DNA from: Neoceratodus forsteri
Lineage: Eukaryota > Chordata > Ceratodontiformes > Ceratodontidae
DNA: 64,000 nt
Reading direction: 5' to 3'
NCBI GenBank assembly: GCA_016271365.2
Contig: CM028129.1
Span: 1,008,257,501 to 1,008,321,500 of the forward strand
This document shows, in pieces, positions 53,228-61,479 of this stretch (position 1 is its first letter; each line of letters opens with the position of its first letter). The position numbers and the translations under genes are program-made. The notes under the pieces were generated by a model. The model was given only the letters and a program-made list of their open reading frames with translations. It did not search any database and was not told where the DNA came from.

Positions 53228-54745
53228 ATGTCTGAGAAACCCAAAAGAAAAACCGGGCCCACTGGGTTTCAACACTGTGATGTCTGTGGGGAAGCCTTTG
53301 CCAAGGCTGACCCACACACCACTTGTGTTTATTGTCTGGGGGCTGACCACCTCCTGTCAGACTGCCAGGTGTGTAAAAATTTCCCTGCAGCCACCCTGGA
53401 AAAGAGATTGGGCCGGCTCAGGGAACAAGAGGCCAAGAAGTCCGCTGACCCGGATGGCCAGCCCGGTCCAGTACCCACTGGACCAGAGGGAGTGCCCTCT
53501 GACCAGGGCGAGACTTCCTCGGGCAAAAGGAAGGCTGGTTCAGGGGAACCAGTCTCAGTGAAAAAGACTAAGAAATCAGTAGGTTTGGGGTCCAAAATTG
53601 TCTCTCCAACTGCTGCAGAAATAGCTAAAGCCATACAGATTGTCCAGTCACTGTCTCAGGGTCCTGCCAACCACCTACAGTTGGTAAAAGTTGGTTCGTT
53701 CAGTGCCAGTGGTTCAGGAGTATGATGTTGAGGAATTTTATGAACCACAGGAGAGGGAGGACGAATTTGATCATTACATGTGTGGCTGGGAGGGTCTGGA
53801 CGTGCCCATTGAACTGGACATTTCTCCAGACAGACCTTTAGAATCTCCTCCTATTCTGTCTGAGTCCCCTTCTCATTTTATGTTTTACAAAAAGGTTGCA
53901 GAAACCCTCCAGCTTCCTTTAGAGGAAGCTGTGGATGAGCAAGAGGAGCCTGATTATGTAGAAATGATGGATATACCAGAGTCTAGGAGGTTGTCTATTC
54001 TTTGCATAAGTCATTTAGGAAGCAAACAACAAAGATTTAAAAATCCTCATTCTGTCCCTCCTGTAGATAAAAAAATGGACAGAAGATATACCTTGTCAGG
54101 CTCTGATACAGACTTCCTCACTGAGCAGTGTAGTCATGTAGGTGTGGTACAAGGCTGCAGCCTGTGACAAGCTATATTCCTCTGGCCTCGATCCTCCTGA
54201 TAAGGATTCCAGGAAGATTGATGCCATGGCTAAAAACAGTATATGACAGCTTCTTTGGGACTCAGGCAGGCAAATTATATGGCTTATGTGGCTAGATATC
54301 AGAAATCTAGGTGGGACACAGTATTGTAGTTAGCCAAGCAGGCCCATGGCCAGCTGGCTAGTGAGTTGGAACAGGTGGCTGCTGATGGCATTGAAGCCTC
54401 TAAAGTTCAATTTCATACTGCTGTTGATGTTAATGATGTTTCCTCTAGGGTCATGGCCACTTCTGTAGCTTTCCGTAAGGTTGGCATGGCTCAGATGCAC
54501 TAATCTGTCCCAAGATACTCAGTCAAAGGCTATGGATTTTCCTGTTGTGGGTAATTCTCTGTTTGGGAACAAACAGAAAACTATATGAAAAAGATGGATG
54601 AATACAGAACTACCACAAAAGTGCCCAGGCTAAGGAGAGGCATGCCACTCCACAGAGGCACGCTCCCAGAGGTGGGGCAGGCCTTTCCACAGGCCTTTTA
54701 CCAATTCAGGCCTCCTCTGCATTTGCACAGAGGGTTTCTTTAGAG
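53228..54745 (+). pseudogene. DIRS-I gag, frameshifted
   Basis: A true ATG at 53228 opens 165 codons: MSEKPKRKTGPTGFQHC, zinc module HCDVCGEAFAKADPHTTC, VYCLGADH, SDCQVC (residues 17-52), a Lys-rich patch KKTKKSVGLGSK, and IAKAIQIVQSLSQGP. The frame shifts near 53695 and continues as VVQEYDVEEFYEPQ, EEPDYVEMMDIPESRRLSI and RRYTLSGSDTDFL to 54167. Beyond that it is broken (HPPDKDSRK and SRVMATSV blocks readable near 54190 and 54450). It is the best preserved Gag N-terminus in the window. Confidence 0.9.
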
Positions 54746-54829
54746 GCAGAGGTAGGCGGGCACAAGTAAACCATCCCCTCCCCTCAGCCTAAGGCTTTGC
54801 AGCGGGCACCCTGATGGGGTGCCCAGGGC

Positions 54830-55720
54830 CATTCTCCTGTACCAGTGGGGGCAGGTTGGTTTATTTCAGCCAGAACTGGGTGTCCCTAACTCGGACAGGT
54901 GGGTTCTGGAGGTAATAGGCCAGGGTCTGGTTCTCAGCTTCAAACAGTTTCCGATGATGAGAGCCAGACATTTTCCACCTGCAAATCCTTCAGAAGCCCT
55001 TGCTTTGAAGCAGAGGTTTCTTCTCTTTGGACTGCAAAGCAGTAGAGGGTCCCTCCTTGCATCAGGGCAAGGCTGTACTCAGATACTTTCTTACCCCAAA
55101 AGACAGGAGAATGGTGGCCCATTTTAGATTTAAGGTACCTGAACAAGCATCTTTTGAAACCAAAGTTCAAAATGTTAACTCTGACAATGATTTTGCCCTC
55201 CCTGAGGCCAGGGGACTGGTTAGCTTCCCTGGACCTCAAGGATGCCTATTTTCATGTTCTGATCAGGCCTTCTCACCGAAAGTACCTCAGGTTCGAACTA
55301 CCCTCAGGCCACTACTAGTTCAGGGCAATGCCCTTCGGCCTTACCTCTGCGCCAAGGGTGTTCACGAAATGTCTAGCTGTGGTAGTGGCTCATTTAAGAA
55401 GGCAAGGGATTGCTGTGTTTCCCTACCTAGACGACTGGCTCATAGTGGGTCAGTCCCCAGATCAGGTAAAATCCCACTTGCAAGTCACCCAGCAGCTTCT
55501 CACTTCCCTGGGTTTCCTGCTGAATTTACCAAAGTCAGTTCTCAAACCAATTCAGGTACTAACTTTCATAGGTGCAGAATTGAACACAAAGTTAGCCAGG
55601 GCATTTCTCCCCTCGGAAAGGGTAGACAGACTCATTGCCCTGGCATCCTCCTTACCCCGCGGGTCTCACCAGCAAGGCATTTTCTGCAACTCCTAGGGCA
55701 CATGGCTGCTTCCACAGCTG
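54830..55720 (+). pseudogene. DIRS-I reverse transcriptase, frameshifted
   Basis: NSDRWVLEVIGQGLVLSFKQ near 54890-54950, SLDLKDAYFHVLI-type motif A near 55225-55265, and an open frame at 55328-55696 with MPFGLTSAPRVFTKCLAVVV, IAVFPYLDDWLIVGQSPDQV (both motif C aspartates), LLTSLGFLLNLPKSVLKPIQ and LTFIGAEL. Breaks lie near 55010, 55095, 55315 (an in-frame TAG for the tyrosine/glutamine of HYQF) and 55660. From about 55665 the sequence joins the RNase H frame. Confidence 0.88.
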
Positions 55721-56679
55721 TAGTGCAAGGAGCAAGATTCCAGATGAGGGACATTCAGTTCCATTTGAGGGCCCTATTGGTCTCAAAGGAGGGACCCCTT
55801 TCCAAATTGGTTCCAGTGACCCAAACCCTGATCCTGGCCTTACACTGGTGGCAGGATCAAAGCAATCTAAAACAAGGGGTTCCTTTCATTCCCGTTTCCC
55901 ACTGCCTCACCCTCACCACGGATGCTTCCCTGTTAGGGTGGGGAGCTCACTTGGGCGACCTGTCCACTCAGGGAGTGTGGTCTCCCCAGGAATCTCTGCT
56001 CCACATCAATCTTTTGGAACTCAGAGCTGTCCTTTTAGCTCTTCAGGCGTTTTCAGCTTCAGTCCAGAACAAAGTAGTTCAAGTCAGGACAGACAACACC
56101 ACAACAATGTGGTACATCAACAAGCAGAGGGCACTCTCGGTCATCAGCCTTGTGTGCGAGAGCAATGAAGTTGTGGTCTCTGGCTTACTCCTGAACACCT
56201 CCCTGATAGCAGTTCACCTTCCAGGGAAGGACAATGTCCTGGCGGATGCCCTCAGCAGGATTTCTCAGGGCCATCACGAAAGGGCTCTGAATCCTCAGGT
56301 GCTGGGGTCAGTCTTTGCCAGATGGGGCACCCCTCAGATAGATCTTTTCGCAGCCCCAGACAACCATCAACTTCCTCTGTTTTGTTGCAGGCGTCCAGTG
56401 CTGGGATCAGTCCCCCTGGACGCCTTTCAGTTGGATTGGAAAGGGAAGTTCCTGTATGCCTTTCCCCCCTTTCCCCTTCTTTTCAGGGTACTAGTAAAAA
56501 TCAGATCTCAGCCCTGCAAGGTGATTCTGATTGCTCCAGATTGGGCCAGACAGCCCTGGTACCCACTGCTTCTGTCCTTGACAGTCCACCCTGCCCTGAG
56601 CTTGCCCAGAGTCCACGACTTACTGGCCTGTGCACAGGGGAGAGTGTGGTATCTGGACCTCAGATCCCTTCATCTCTAG
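55665..56679 (+). pseudogene. DIRS-I RNase H and methyltransferase-like region, open
   Basis: One open frame of about 335 codons: RHFLQLLGHMAASTAVVQGA, LTTDASLLGWGAHLGDLS, LLELRAVLLALQAFSASV, VRTDNTTTMWYINKQ, NVLADALSRISQGHHE, then PQIDLFAAPDNHQLPLFCCR, YAFPPFPLLFRVLVKIRSQP and VILIAPDWARQPWYPL. All four RNase H acidic residues and the FPPF and APDW blocks are intact, so this is the most complete version of the region. A short frame excursion seems to replace GGTLSSALC after INKQ (56125-56165), caused by compensating indels. Confidence 0.9.
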
Positions 56680-56684
56680 GCATG

Positions 56685-57732
56685 GCTCTTGAGGAGTTAG
56701 AATTTGCTGACTTACACCTTTCTCAAGGTGTTTTGGATATTTTAAAGGCTTCAAGGAAGCCTTCCACTAGGGCCACTTACAATTCTAAGTGGAAAAGGTT
56801 TTCCATCTGGTGCTCTGAGAATCAGATTATCCCAGAATCTGTTGATCTGCCCATTTTACTGGACTATTTGGTCCATTTAAATTCCTTAGGCCTTAGGCCA
56901 GCTACCTAAAGGTTCATCTGGCAGCTGTCTCTGCTTTTTCTGTCAGCAGGAAGCCTGCTTCCTTTCTTCTCACCCTGTGCTTTCCAAGTTTTTAAAGGGT
57001 TACTTCACACCAACCTCCTTTTCGAGAACCAGCTCCCGCTTGGGACCTGAATGTTTGCATTGCTCAGTTAATGCAACCCCCCTTTGAGCCTCTGTCCTCA
57101 GCAGAGCTCAAGTTTCTGACTTGGGAAACTGTTTTCCTAGTGGCTATCACTTCTGCCAGACGCATAAGTGAACTACAGAGCCCTGTCAGTGGAAGAAGAT
57201 TTTATCTCTTTCCACAGAGATAAGGTAGTCCTCAGGACTAACAGAAAGTTTTGGCCTAAAGTGGTTTCAGATTTCCACCTGAACCAATCCATCTCTGTTC
57301 CAGTATTTTTCACTGAGCATTCTTCCTCAGGTGAGAGGAGTCTGCACAGCTTGGACGCCAAAAGAGCCTTTTAAGCTACTATTTGGAACGCACTAAGGGT
57401 CGACAGGGTTCAATCCTCCAACTCTTCCTTACCTATATGAGGTTGGCAAGGGAAACCTGCCACTAAGAGGACAGTTGCAAGGTGGATTGTCTCTTGTATC
57501 CAATTTTGTTATCAAAAACTAGGTAGAGAACCCCCTCAGGACTGAGGCTCACTCCACCAGGGTACAGCTGCATCTCTAGCGGCTGCTGGAGATATTCCCA
57601 TTTGGAAATCTGTCAAGCTGCTACTTGGAAAACAGTTCACACTTTTACCAAGCATTATTCCCTAGTTATTCAGTCCAGGAGAGATGCTCGTTTTGGCACA
57701 GCTGTGCTTCAGAGCCTATTTCCTAAGTAGCT
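56685..57732 (+). pseudogene. DIRS-I tyrosine recombinase, frameshifted
   Basis: The core-binding domain is open: LEELEFADLHLSQGVLDILK, ASRKPSTRATYNSKWKRFSI, WCSENQIIPESVDLPILLDY, LVHLNSLGLRPAT to 56909. One lost base ends it. SARRISEL is near 57150-57175 (box I arginine), NRKFWPKVVSDFHLNQSISV near 57240-57300, LHSLDAKRAF near 57340. HSTR near 57553 is followed by a frame change; TWKTVHTFTKHYSL near 57625-57665 keeps the nucleophile. Single-base losses rather than substitutions cause most damage. Confidence 0.88.
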
Positions 57733-57759
57733 TCTGACCCTCCTCCATGGAGGTACTGC

Positions 57760-57872
57760 TGTGTAATCTGCATATAGTCATAATATAGCAAGACTTCATG
57801 GTGTTTGAAGAAAAAATTACTCACCTTAGTAATTGCTTTTCTTCTCATGGAGTCTTGCTATATTATGACCAC
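57760..57872 (+). repeat. DIRS-I internal complementary region
   Basis: AATATAGCAAGACTTCATGG plus TGTTTGAAGAAAAAATTACTCACC and AATTGCTTTTCTTCTCATGG, AGTCTTGCTATATTATGACC. The inverse reads right end joined to left end. Confidence 0.94.
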
Positions 57873-58214
57873 CCTCCTTCCTGCCCCTCTCAGAACTTCT
57901 GCTTGGGTAGGGGTGGCAAATTAGTGCAAGCACTGTGTCATGCCATTTTAGTTCTTCCCTTCACCCCCTTTATTTAGGGTTAGGGAATTAGGTATTTCTG
58001 TTTTAAGTAATATGTTGGCCCCCTTCCTGGACTTGAGTCTTGGGGAAAGGGGGGTCTAATAGTGCTTGTTAGGGAGAAACTAATAATACTATTATTCATT
58101 GTTATTATTATTATTGCTGTTTATATTGTTGTTTATATTGTTGTTATTCCTACTAGTAGGTAGCCACTTGGCTAGTGTAGAGCTTTCCACACAGACTTGT
58201 TGCTTAGTGTTAGC

Positions 58215-58417
58215 TTCGTAAAGATCTGACAGTTTCATTTGAAACTGGCCAGATAGAGCTTTGGTATAGCGCCCTCGCGCTGTGGAACTCCAGACACTCT
58301 GGAGTTAACTCTTTCCTCTCCGGGGCAGTTCAGCTGCAGTGGCTGACTGCATATAGTCATAATATAGCAAGACTCCATGAGAAGAAAAGCAATTACTAAG
58401 GTGAGTAATTTTTTCTT
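58215..58417 (+). repeat. DIRS-I right inverted terminal repeat
   Basis: Mirror of the left ITR plus the terminal extension CATGAGAAGAAAAGCAATTA, CTAAGGTGAGTAATTTTTTCTT. Confidence 0.93.
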
Positions 58418-58790
58418 TCTGCACATCAGGCCCAGTATGCTACCTATGATAGGTTTCTATGGTCTAGGCTAGGTCAGCCCCTATGCCTAATATGGAGGTA
58501 ACCAGACAAGCCATTGCACTCTCTGCACGTGGCCTGGAGCTAGCAAAGCACCAAGCAAGTGCATCTTACGACGCCAGTGAGGTAGCTTCCAGGGTCGTAG
58601 GGACAGCAATCTGCACTAGGCGTACAGCATGGCTGCGTCCTTCCTGGTTGTCGCCCTTGGTCTGGCATAGGGTGATTTCCTGTGTACCGGAGAAACCCAT
58701 CTTTTTTTCTGGGGGTTCTGCCCCACCTCAGGCCTCACAGGCTTTAAAGGTTCTCCTCTGTGTCTCATCCACTGAGAACTAAGGGACTTC
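58418..58790 (+). pseudogene. DIRS-H gag, 3' part
   Basis: It resumes after DIRS-I: YATYDRFLWSRLG-like sequence, then in one frame EVTRQAIALSARGLELAKHQ, ASASYDASEVASRVVGTAIC and TRRTAWLRPSWLSP, the Gag C-terminal block with its R..AWLR motif. The frame ends at 58782. No RT follows; the ICR begins about 45 bp later. This places an internal deletion or a natural non-autonomous structure directly after gag. Confidence 0.8.
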
Positions 58791-58827
58791 CTCCTTTAGA
58801 GTTTAGGGGCTCTTCGGGGCTCTGCAG

Positions 58828-58932
58828 TCACCATTGTGATGAATGGTGAAGATTGGACACAGATAAGATAGGAAAATTACGTACCTAACGTAATTCCTGA
58901 TCTTTTTGTGTATCTTCACCATTCATCACAAT
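58828..58932 (+). repeat. DIRS-H internal complementary region
   Basis: CATTGTGATGAATGGTGAAG and its mirror CTTCACCATTCATCACAATT enclose GGACACAGATAAGATAGG and AAAATTACGTACCTAACGTA. The inverse of the right half equals the right end of H. Confidence 0.9.
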
Positions 58933-59679
58933 TCCACCCTCCATCCCCCTGGGGCCTTGGTCTCTGTGTCCTTCTCCCCTCCCCCCCTTCCTTTCTGCTG
59001 GTCAGGAGTGGGGTGACATTGGGCACATGGGGAATTCTACTCCCTGTCAGGAGGGGAGATGTATTGGGAAGGGGGCACTTTCTCCTCAATGCTTCGGCTC
59101 CACCCCTTTGGGGTGGGAGTTGGTGGTTGCCCTCTCTTCTTGTCTGGCTCTCTCCTCCTCTTTCCTACTCCGTTCTTGTCCTTAGGGACTCATCCCTCAA
59201 ATTAATTTAAGAAACTTTGTTTCTCACCTCCAGATAGGTGGTTTCAGGGAGTACAGCCCTGTATCCTGTCTTTTCTTCCAGAACAGCCACTTCTGCTCAT
59301 GTTGGAATTTATTGCCAGTGATTCTATGCCTTGAATTCTGGCAGTTCAGCTTTCTGGCTACTCCTTCACAGTTACTATACAATCTGGAGACAAGTCAAAG
59401 GTTCAGGGTATGTCCTTCCCCTTCCTATTTCTAATTTTTCCCTCCCTTCTTCCCTCTTTTTTTCTGCTTCCAGAGATTGGGGCCCATTCCCAATTCCCTT
59501 AGATTTCTAACTCTCCTTCTGTCCTCTTCGTTGTCTAGTTCTTCTTTTAATTTGTATATCTTTTCCTGTGTCTGTCCCTTGGACTTTCTTGTCCCTCCCT
59601 CCCAACCCTTTCTTACTCTACGGCGACTCAGAACTGGTGGGAGAGCGGGTCGACGGCACCTAACAGCCAATCCGCGAGC
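58933..59679. other. DIRS-H spacer, no gene
   Basis: Pyrimidine-rich spacer between ICR and right ITR; no coding function is supported. Confidence 0.6.
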
Positions 59680-59838
59680 ACCATGCAGTGCATCAGCCTC
59701 GAGGGCGGTACAGACAGTGTGTCGACTCCACCCATAAAAAAAGCTCCCACGAGGTTGTGACCTCCGGCCACATACCCACAGGTGATGAATGGTGAAGATA
59801 CACAGAAAGATCAGGAATTACGGTAGGAACGTAATTTT
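59680..59838 (+). repeat. DIRS-H right inverted terminal repeat
   Basis: GAGGTTGTGACCTCCGGCCA, CATACCCACAGGTGATGAAT and GGTGAAGATACACAGAAAGA close the element; the last bases are ACGTAATTTT. Confidence 0.88.
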
Positions 59839-59985
59839 CATTTGTGTACTGCTTTGGAATATGCATACATTACTGATGCTAAAGAACTCCTGGGATGAGA
59901 AGAAAAAATTACACCCCATAGTAATCTTCTTTCTTCCAGGGGGTCCTGTAGCATCAGTAAGCTCCCACCCTTCCTCCCCTGTTCA
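59839..59985 (+). repeat. DIRS-G internal complementary region
   Basis: G resumes with GCATACATTACTGATGCTAA, AGAACTCCTGGGATGAGAAG (inverse of the left end), centre AAAAAATTACACC, then TTCTTTCTTCCAGGGGGTCC and TGTAGCATCAGTAAG (inverse of the right end). Confidence 0.88.
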
Positions 59986-60149
59986 CCTTCTAGGGGAAAG
60001 GCTCTGTTTTCAATTTAACACATTTGCCTATCTAGCTTAAAGTAATAGGTTTTGAGGTTGTTGAAATGGTGTTTTTAAATTCTTGATATTTGCATGTTTC
60101 TTTTTTGAATCCTGTTGGTTCATTCTTTGGGCATGTGCCCTTCCATCTT

Positions 60150-60341
60150 CGAAAGAATTCTGAGGTACTTCAAGCAGTTCCCTCTCAGCACTCCCTCCTA
60201 AATTCTGATTGACTAATTCCCTAAGCTCATTATCTAAGGCCACACCTCCTGGGCAGCTGCACCCAGCCAGCTAGCTGCATATGTTACTGATGCTAAAGGA
60301 CCCCCTGGAAGAAAGATTACTATGGCGAGTAATTTTTTCTT
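60150..60341 (+). repeat. DIRS-G right inverted terminal repeat
   Basis: TGATTGACTAATTCCCTAAG, CTCATTATCTAAGGCCACAC, CCAGCCAGCTAGCTGCATAT and GTTACTGATGCTAAAGGACC mirror 23535-23660 at roughly 80 percent by eye. Confidence 0.88.
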
Positions 60342-60354
60342 GGGTACCCTTTAA

Positions 60355-61221
60355 TTTTGGCAAGGAATTCCAGTATATACAAAGTGGGTCGTAATGAAAA
60401 AGTTGCCTTCTACTGCAGTATAACTTAAGGGTCTGCGAGGTAATTGGAACAAATTACCATTGAAGACTAACGGAGTTGCTGAAGCATGATTGCCTCACAT
60501 AATGCAACATTCCAAGGAAACTGGAAAGTTGTGTGTGATCACCACTGTACATTTATTTTACAAAAATATTCAGAACCAGCCGCTTCCCCATTGGCATTTT
60601 GCATTGTAATGCCCCTTCCTCAGGATGGACAGGTATCTACAAAACACATTGTTGTGTTGTTTAAAAAAACATAGTATTTACATAGTTATATACTAGAAGA
60701 TGCACTAGTCCGACACTAAGACTTGAACTCGTACTCGTTTTTATTTAACAGTAATATGAAACTGTCTCCCACAGAAGCAAAAGCCATTTAATGCCACTAC
60801 ATATGTGGTAGGGACCACAGGAAACAGGTAGGAGTTCTAAGAATATTATGTGGATGTTTCATGTATGATTTACAGTACTATTAGGACTACTTTAAAAAAT
60901 GCTTGAACAATGTAATAAGAAATAGGGTATATTTACACAGGGATATACTGGCAGAGTACGTGACTACACATGTCTCGTATGTAACTGTGTAAAGTGATTT
61001 TAATCAAATAAACAACATGTATTAATTTGCAGACCCCTGTTCATCCTTAAGAGAGGGCATTGTATATGTGAATCTTTTTTTAATCTGATTGAGTGGACAT
61101 TATTTCCAGTGTCTGTGTGGATTTGTCTAGGCTGCTCCCTGTTGGAAGTTATTTTACTTTTTGCAGAACTGGAAGCTTGGCTGGATCTCCCCACAGGGTG
61201 CACATTACTAATGTTTTAAGT
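60355..61221. other. no recognisable feature, probable DIRS-L spacer
   Basis: AT-rich sequence outside the right TTAA of the large palindromic element. No gene supported. It would be the continuation of the DIRS-L spacer if L spans the whole nest. Confidence 0.4.
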
Positions 61222-61286
61222 AATTCCCACTGACAACGTTGGATCTAATAGAAAATGAAATTACGGTAAGCCTGATAGAATTCCTT
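61222..61286 (+). repeat. DIRS-L right end
   Basis: CCCACTGACAACGTTGGATC, AAAATGAAATTACGGTAAGC and CTGATAGAATTCCTTCTT match the inverse of the ICR at 12190-12282 at about 80 percent by eye. The GGTAAG pattern near the end is as in other DIRS right ends. Confidence 0.6.
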
Positions 61287-61479
61287 CTTTTTGCCCTGCC
61301 CTCCAGTACATTTGTTTGGGAACAGATTGTCAGCAGCATGGACTCCTCAATAGCTAAAATAAAAGGTTTGCTTGAAAAGGAACCAAAGTGCAAATAGCGT
61401 GTGGCTAGGCTCCAGTCCACTGTAGCTGGCTCCTAGTGCCCATGATGAGATAAGGTGCATTCCTTTAAGATTAAGGAAG

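Larger units (their letters stand above)
52674..58417 (+). mobile_element. DIRS-I, full-length DIRS retrotransposon
   Basis: 5744 bp, inserted in DIRS-H gag at TCAATT joined to TCTGCAC. All parts are in order. The ITRs are nearly identical, with one mismatch in the central 60 bp, which suggests it is the youngest or among the youngest copies. Same subfamily as D (CAAACACCATGAAGTCTTGC left end; TATATTATGAC). RNase H and the methyltransferase-like region are in one open frame; gag, RT and YR have single-base breaks. Confidence 0.95.
49966..59838 (+). mobile_element. DIRS-H, gag-only DIRS element interrupted by DIRS-I
   Basis: Ends: CTTCACCATTCATCAC at the left (about 49982) and GGTGATGAATGGTGAAGATA...ACGTAATTTT at the right (59838), confirmed by the ICR at 58828. 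It lies in the 3' region of DIRS-G between YR and ICR. Own sequence is about 4.1 kb and carries a long gag only: no RT, RNase H or YR is seen. It therefore depends on another element. Left border is uncertain by about 10 bp. DIRS-I interrupts gag at 52674-58417. Confidence 0.86.
23521..60341 (+). mobile_element. DIRS-G, an old DIRS copy interrupted by C and H
   Basis: The left end CTCACCCTAGGAGCCCTTTA is at 23521 and the right end ATTACTATGGCGAGTAATTT...CTT at 60341. Both are confirmed by the ICR at 59875-59985, whose reverse complement joins TAATTTTTTCTT to CTCATCCCAGGAG. G sits at a TT inside the right end of the large TTAA-flanked element (GATGGTTT joined to GGGTACC). It was later interrupted by DIRS-C within gag (25199-46394) and by DIRS-H after the recombinase (about 49966-59838). 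Removing them gives about 5.75 kb, a normal DIRS length. Confidence 0.9.
13134..60354. mobile_element. large TTAA-flanked inverted-repeat element, expanded by nested insertions
   Basis: The left end TTAAAGGACACCTAAACCAT (13134) is mirrored by GATGGTTT (23513-23520) plus GGGTACCCTTTAA (60342-60354); DIRS-G splits the right end at a TT. The arms continue inwards: the left one (13137-13690) and the right one (about 22555-22649, 23092-23520, and 20945-21245) share TGTAAAGGAGAAGCTGTTTA, CAGTTTCATAGCATTTGAAA and CAAATGAGTGGTGTTTCATT, the last repeated several times. Without the insertions it would be a few kb. TTAA borders and AAAGG ends resemble the T2/Kolobok type. There is no transposase. Confidence 0.6.

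Noticed and set aside
55027..55660. First part of the 550-codon frame in DIRS-I as a novel protein
   Set aside because: It is the wrong phase of RT; the real RT motifs there are in another frame. Only the part after about 55665 is real RNase H and methyltransferase-like coding.
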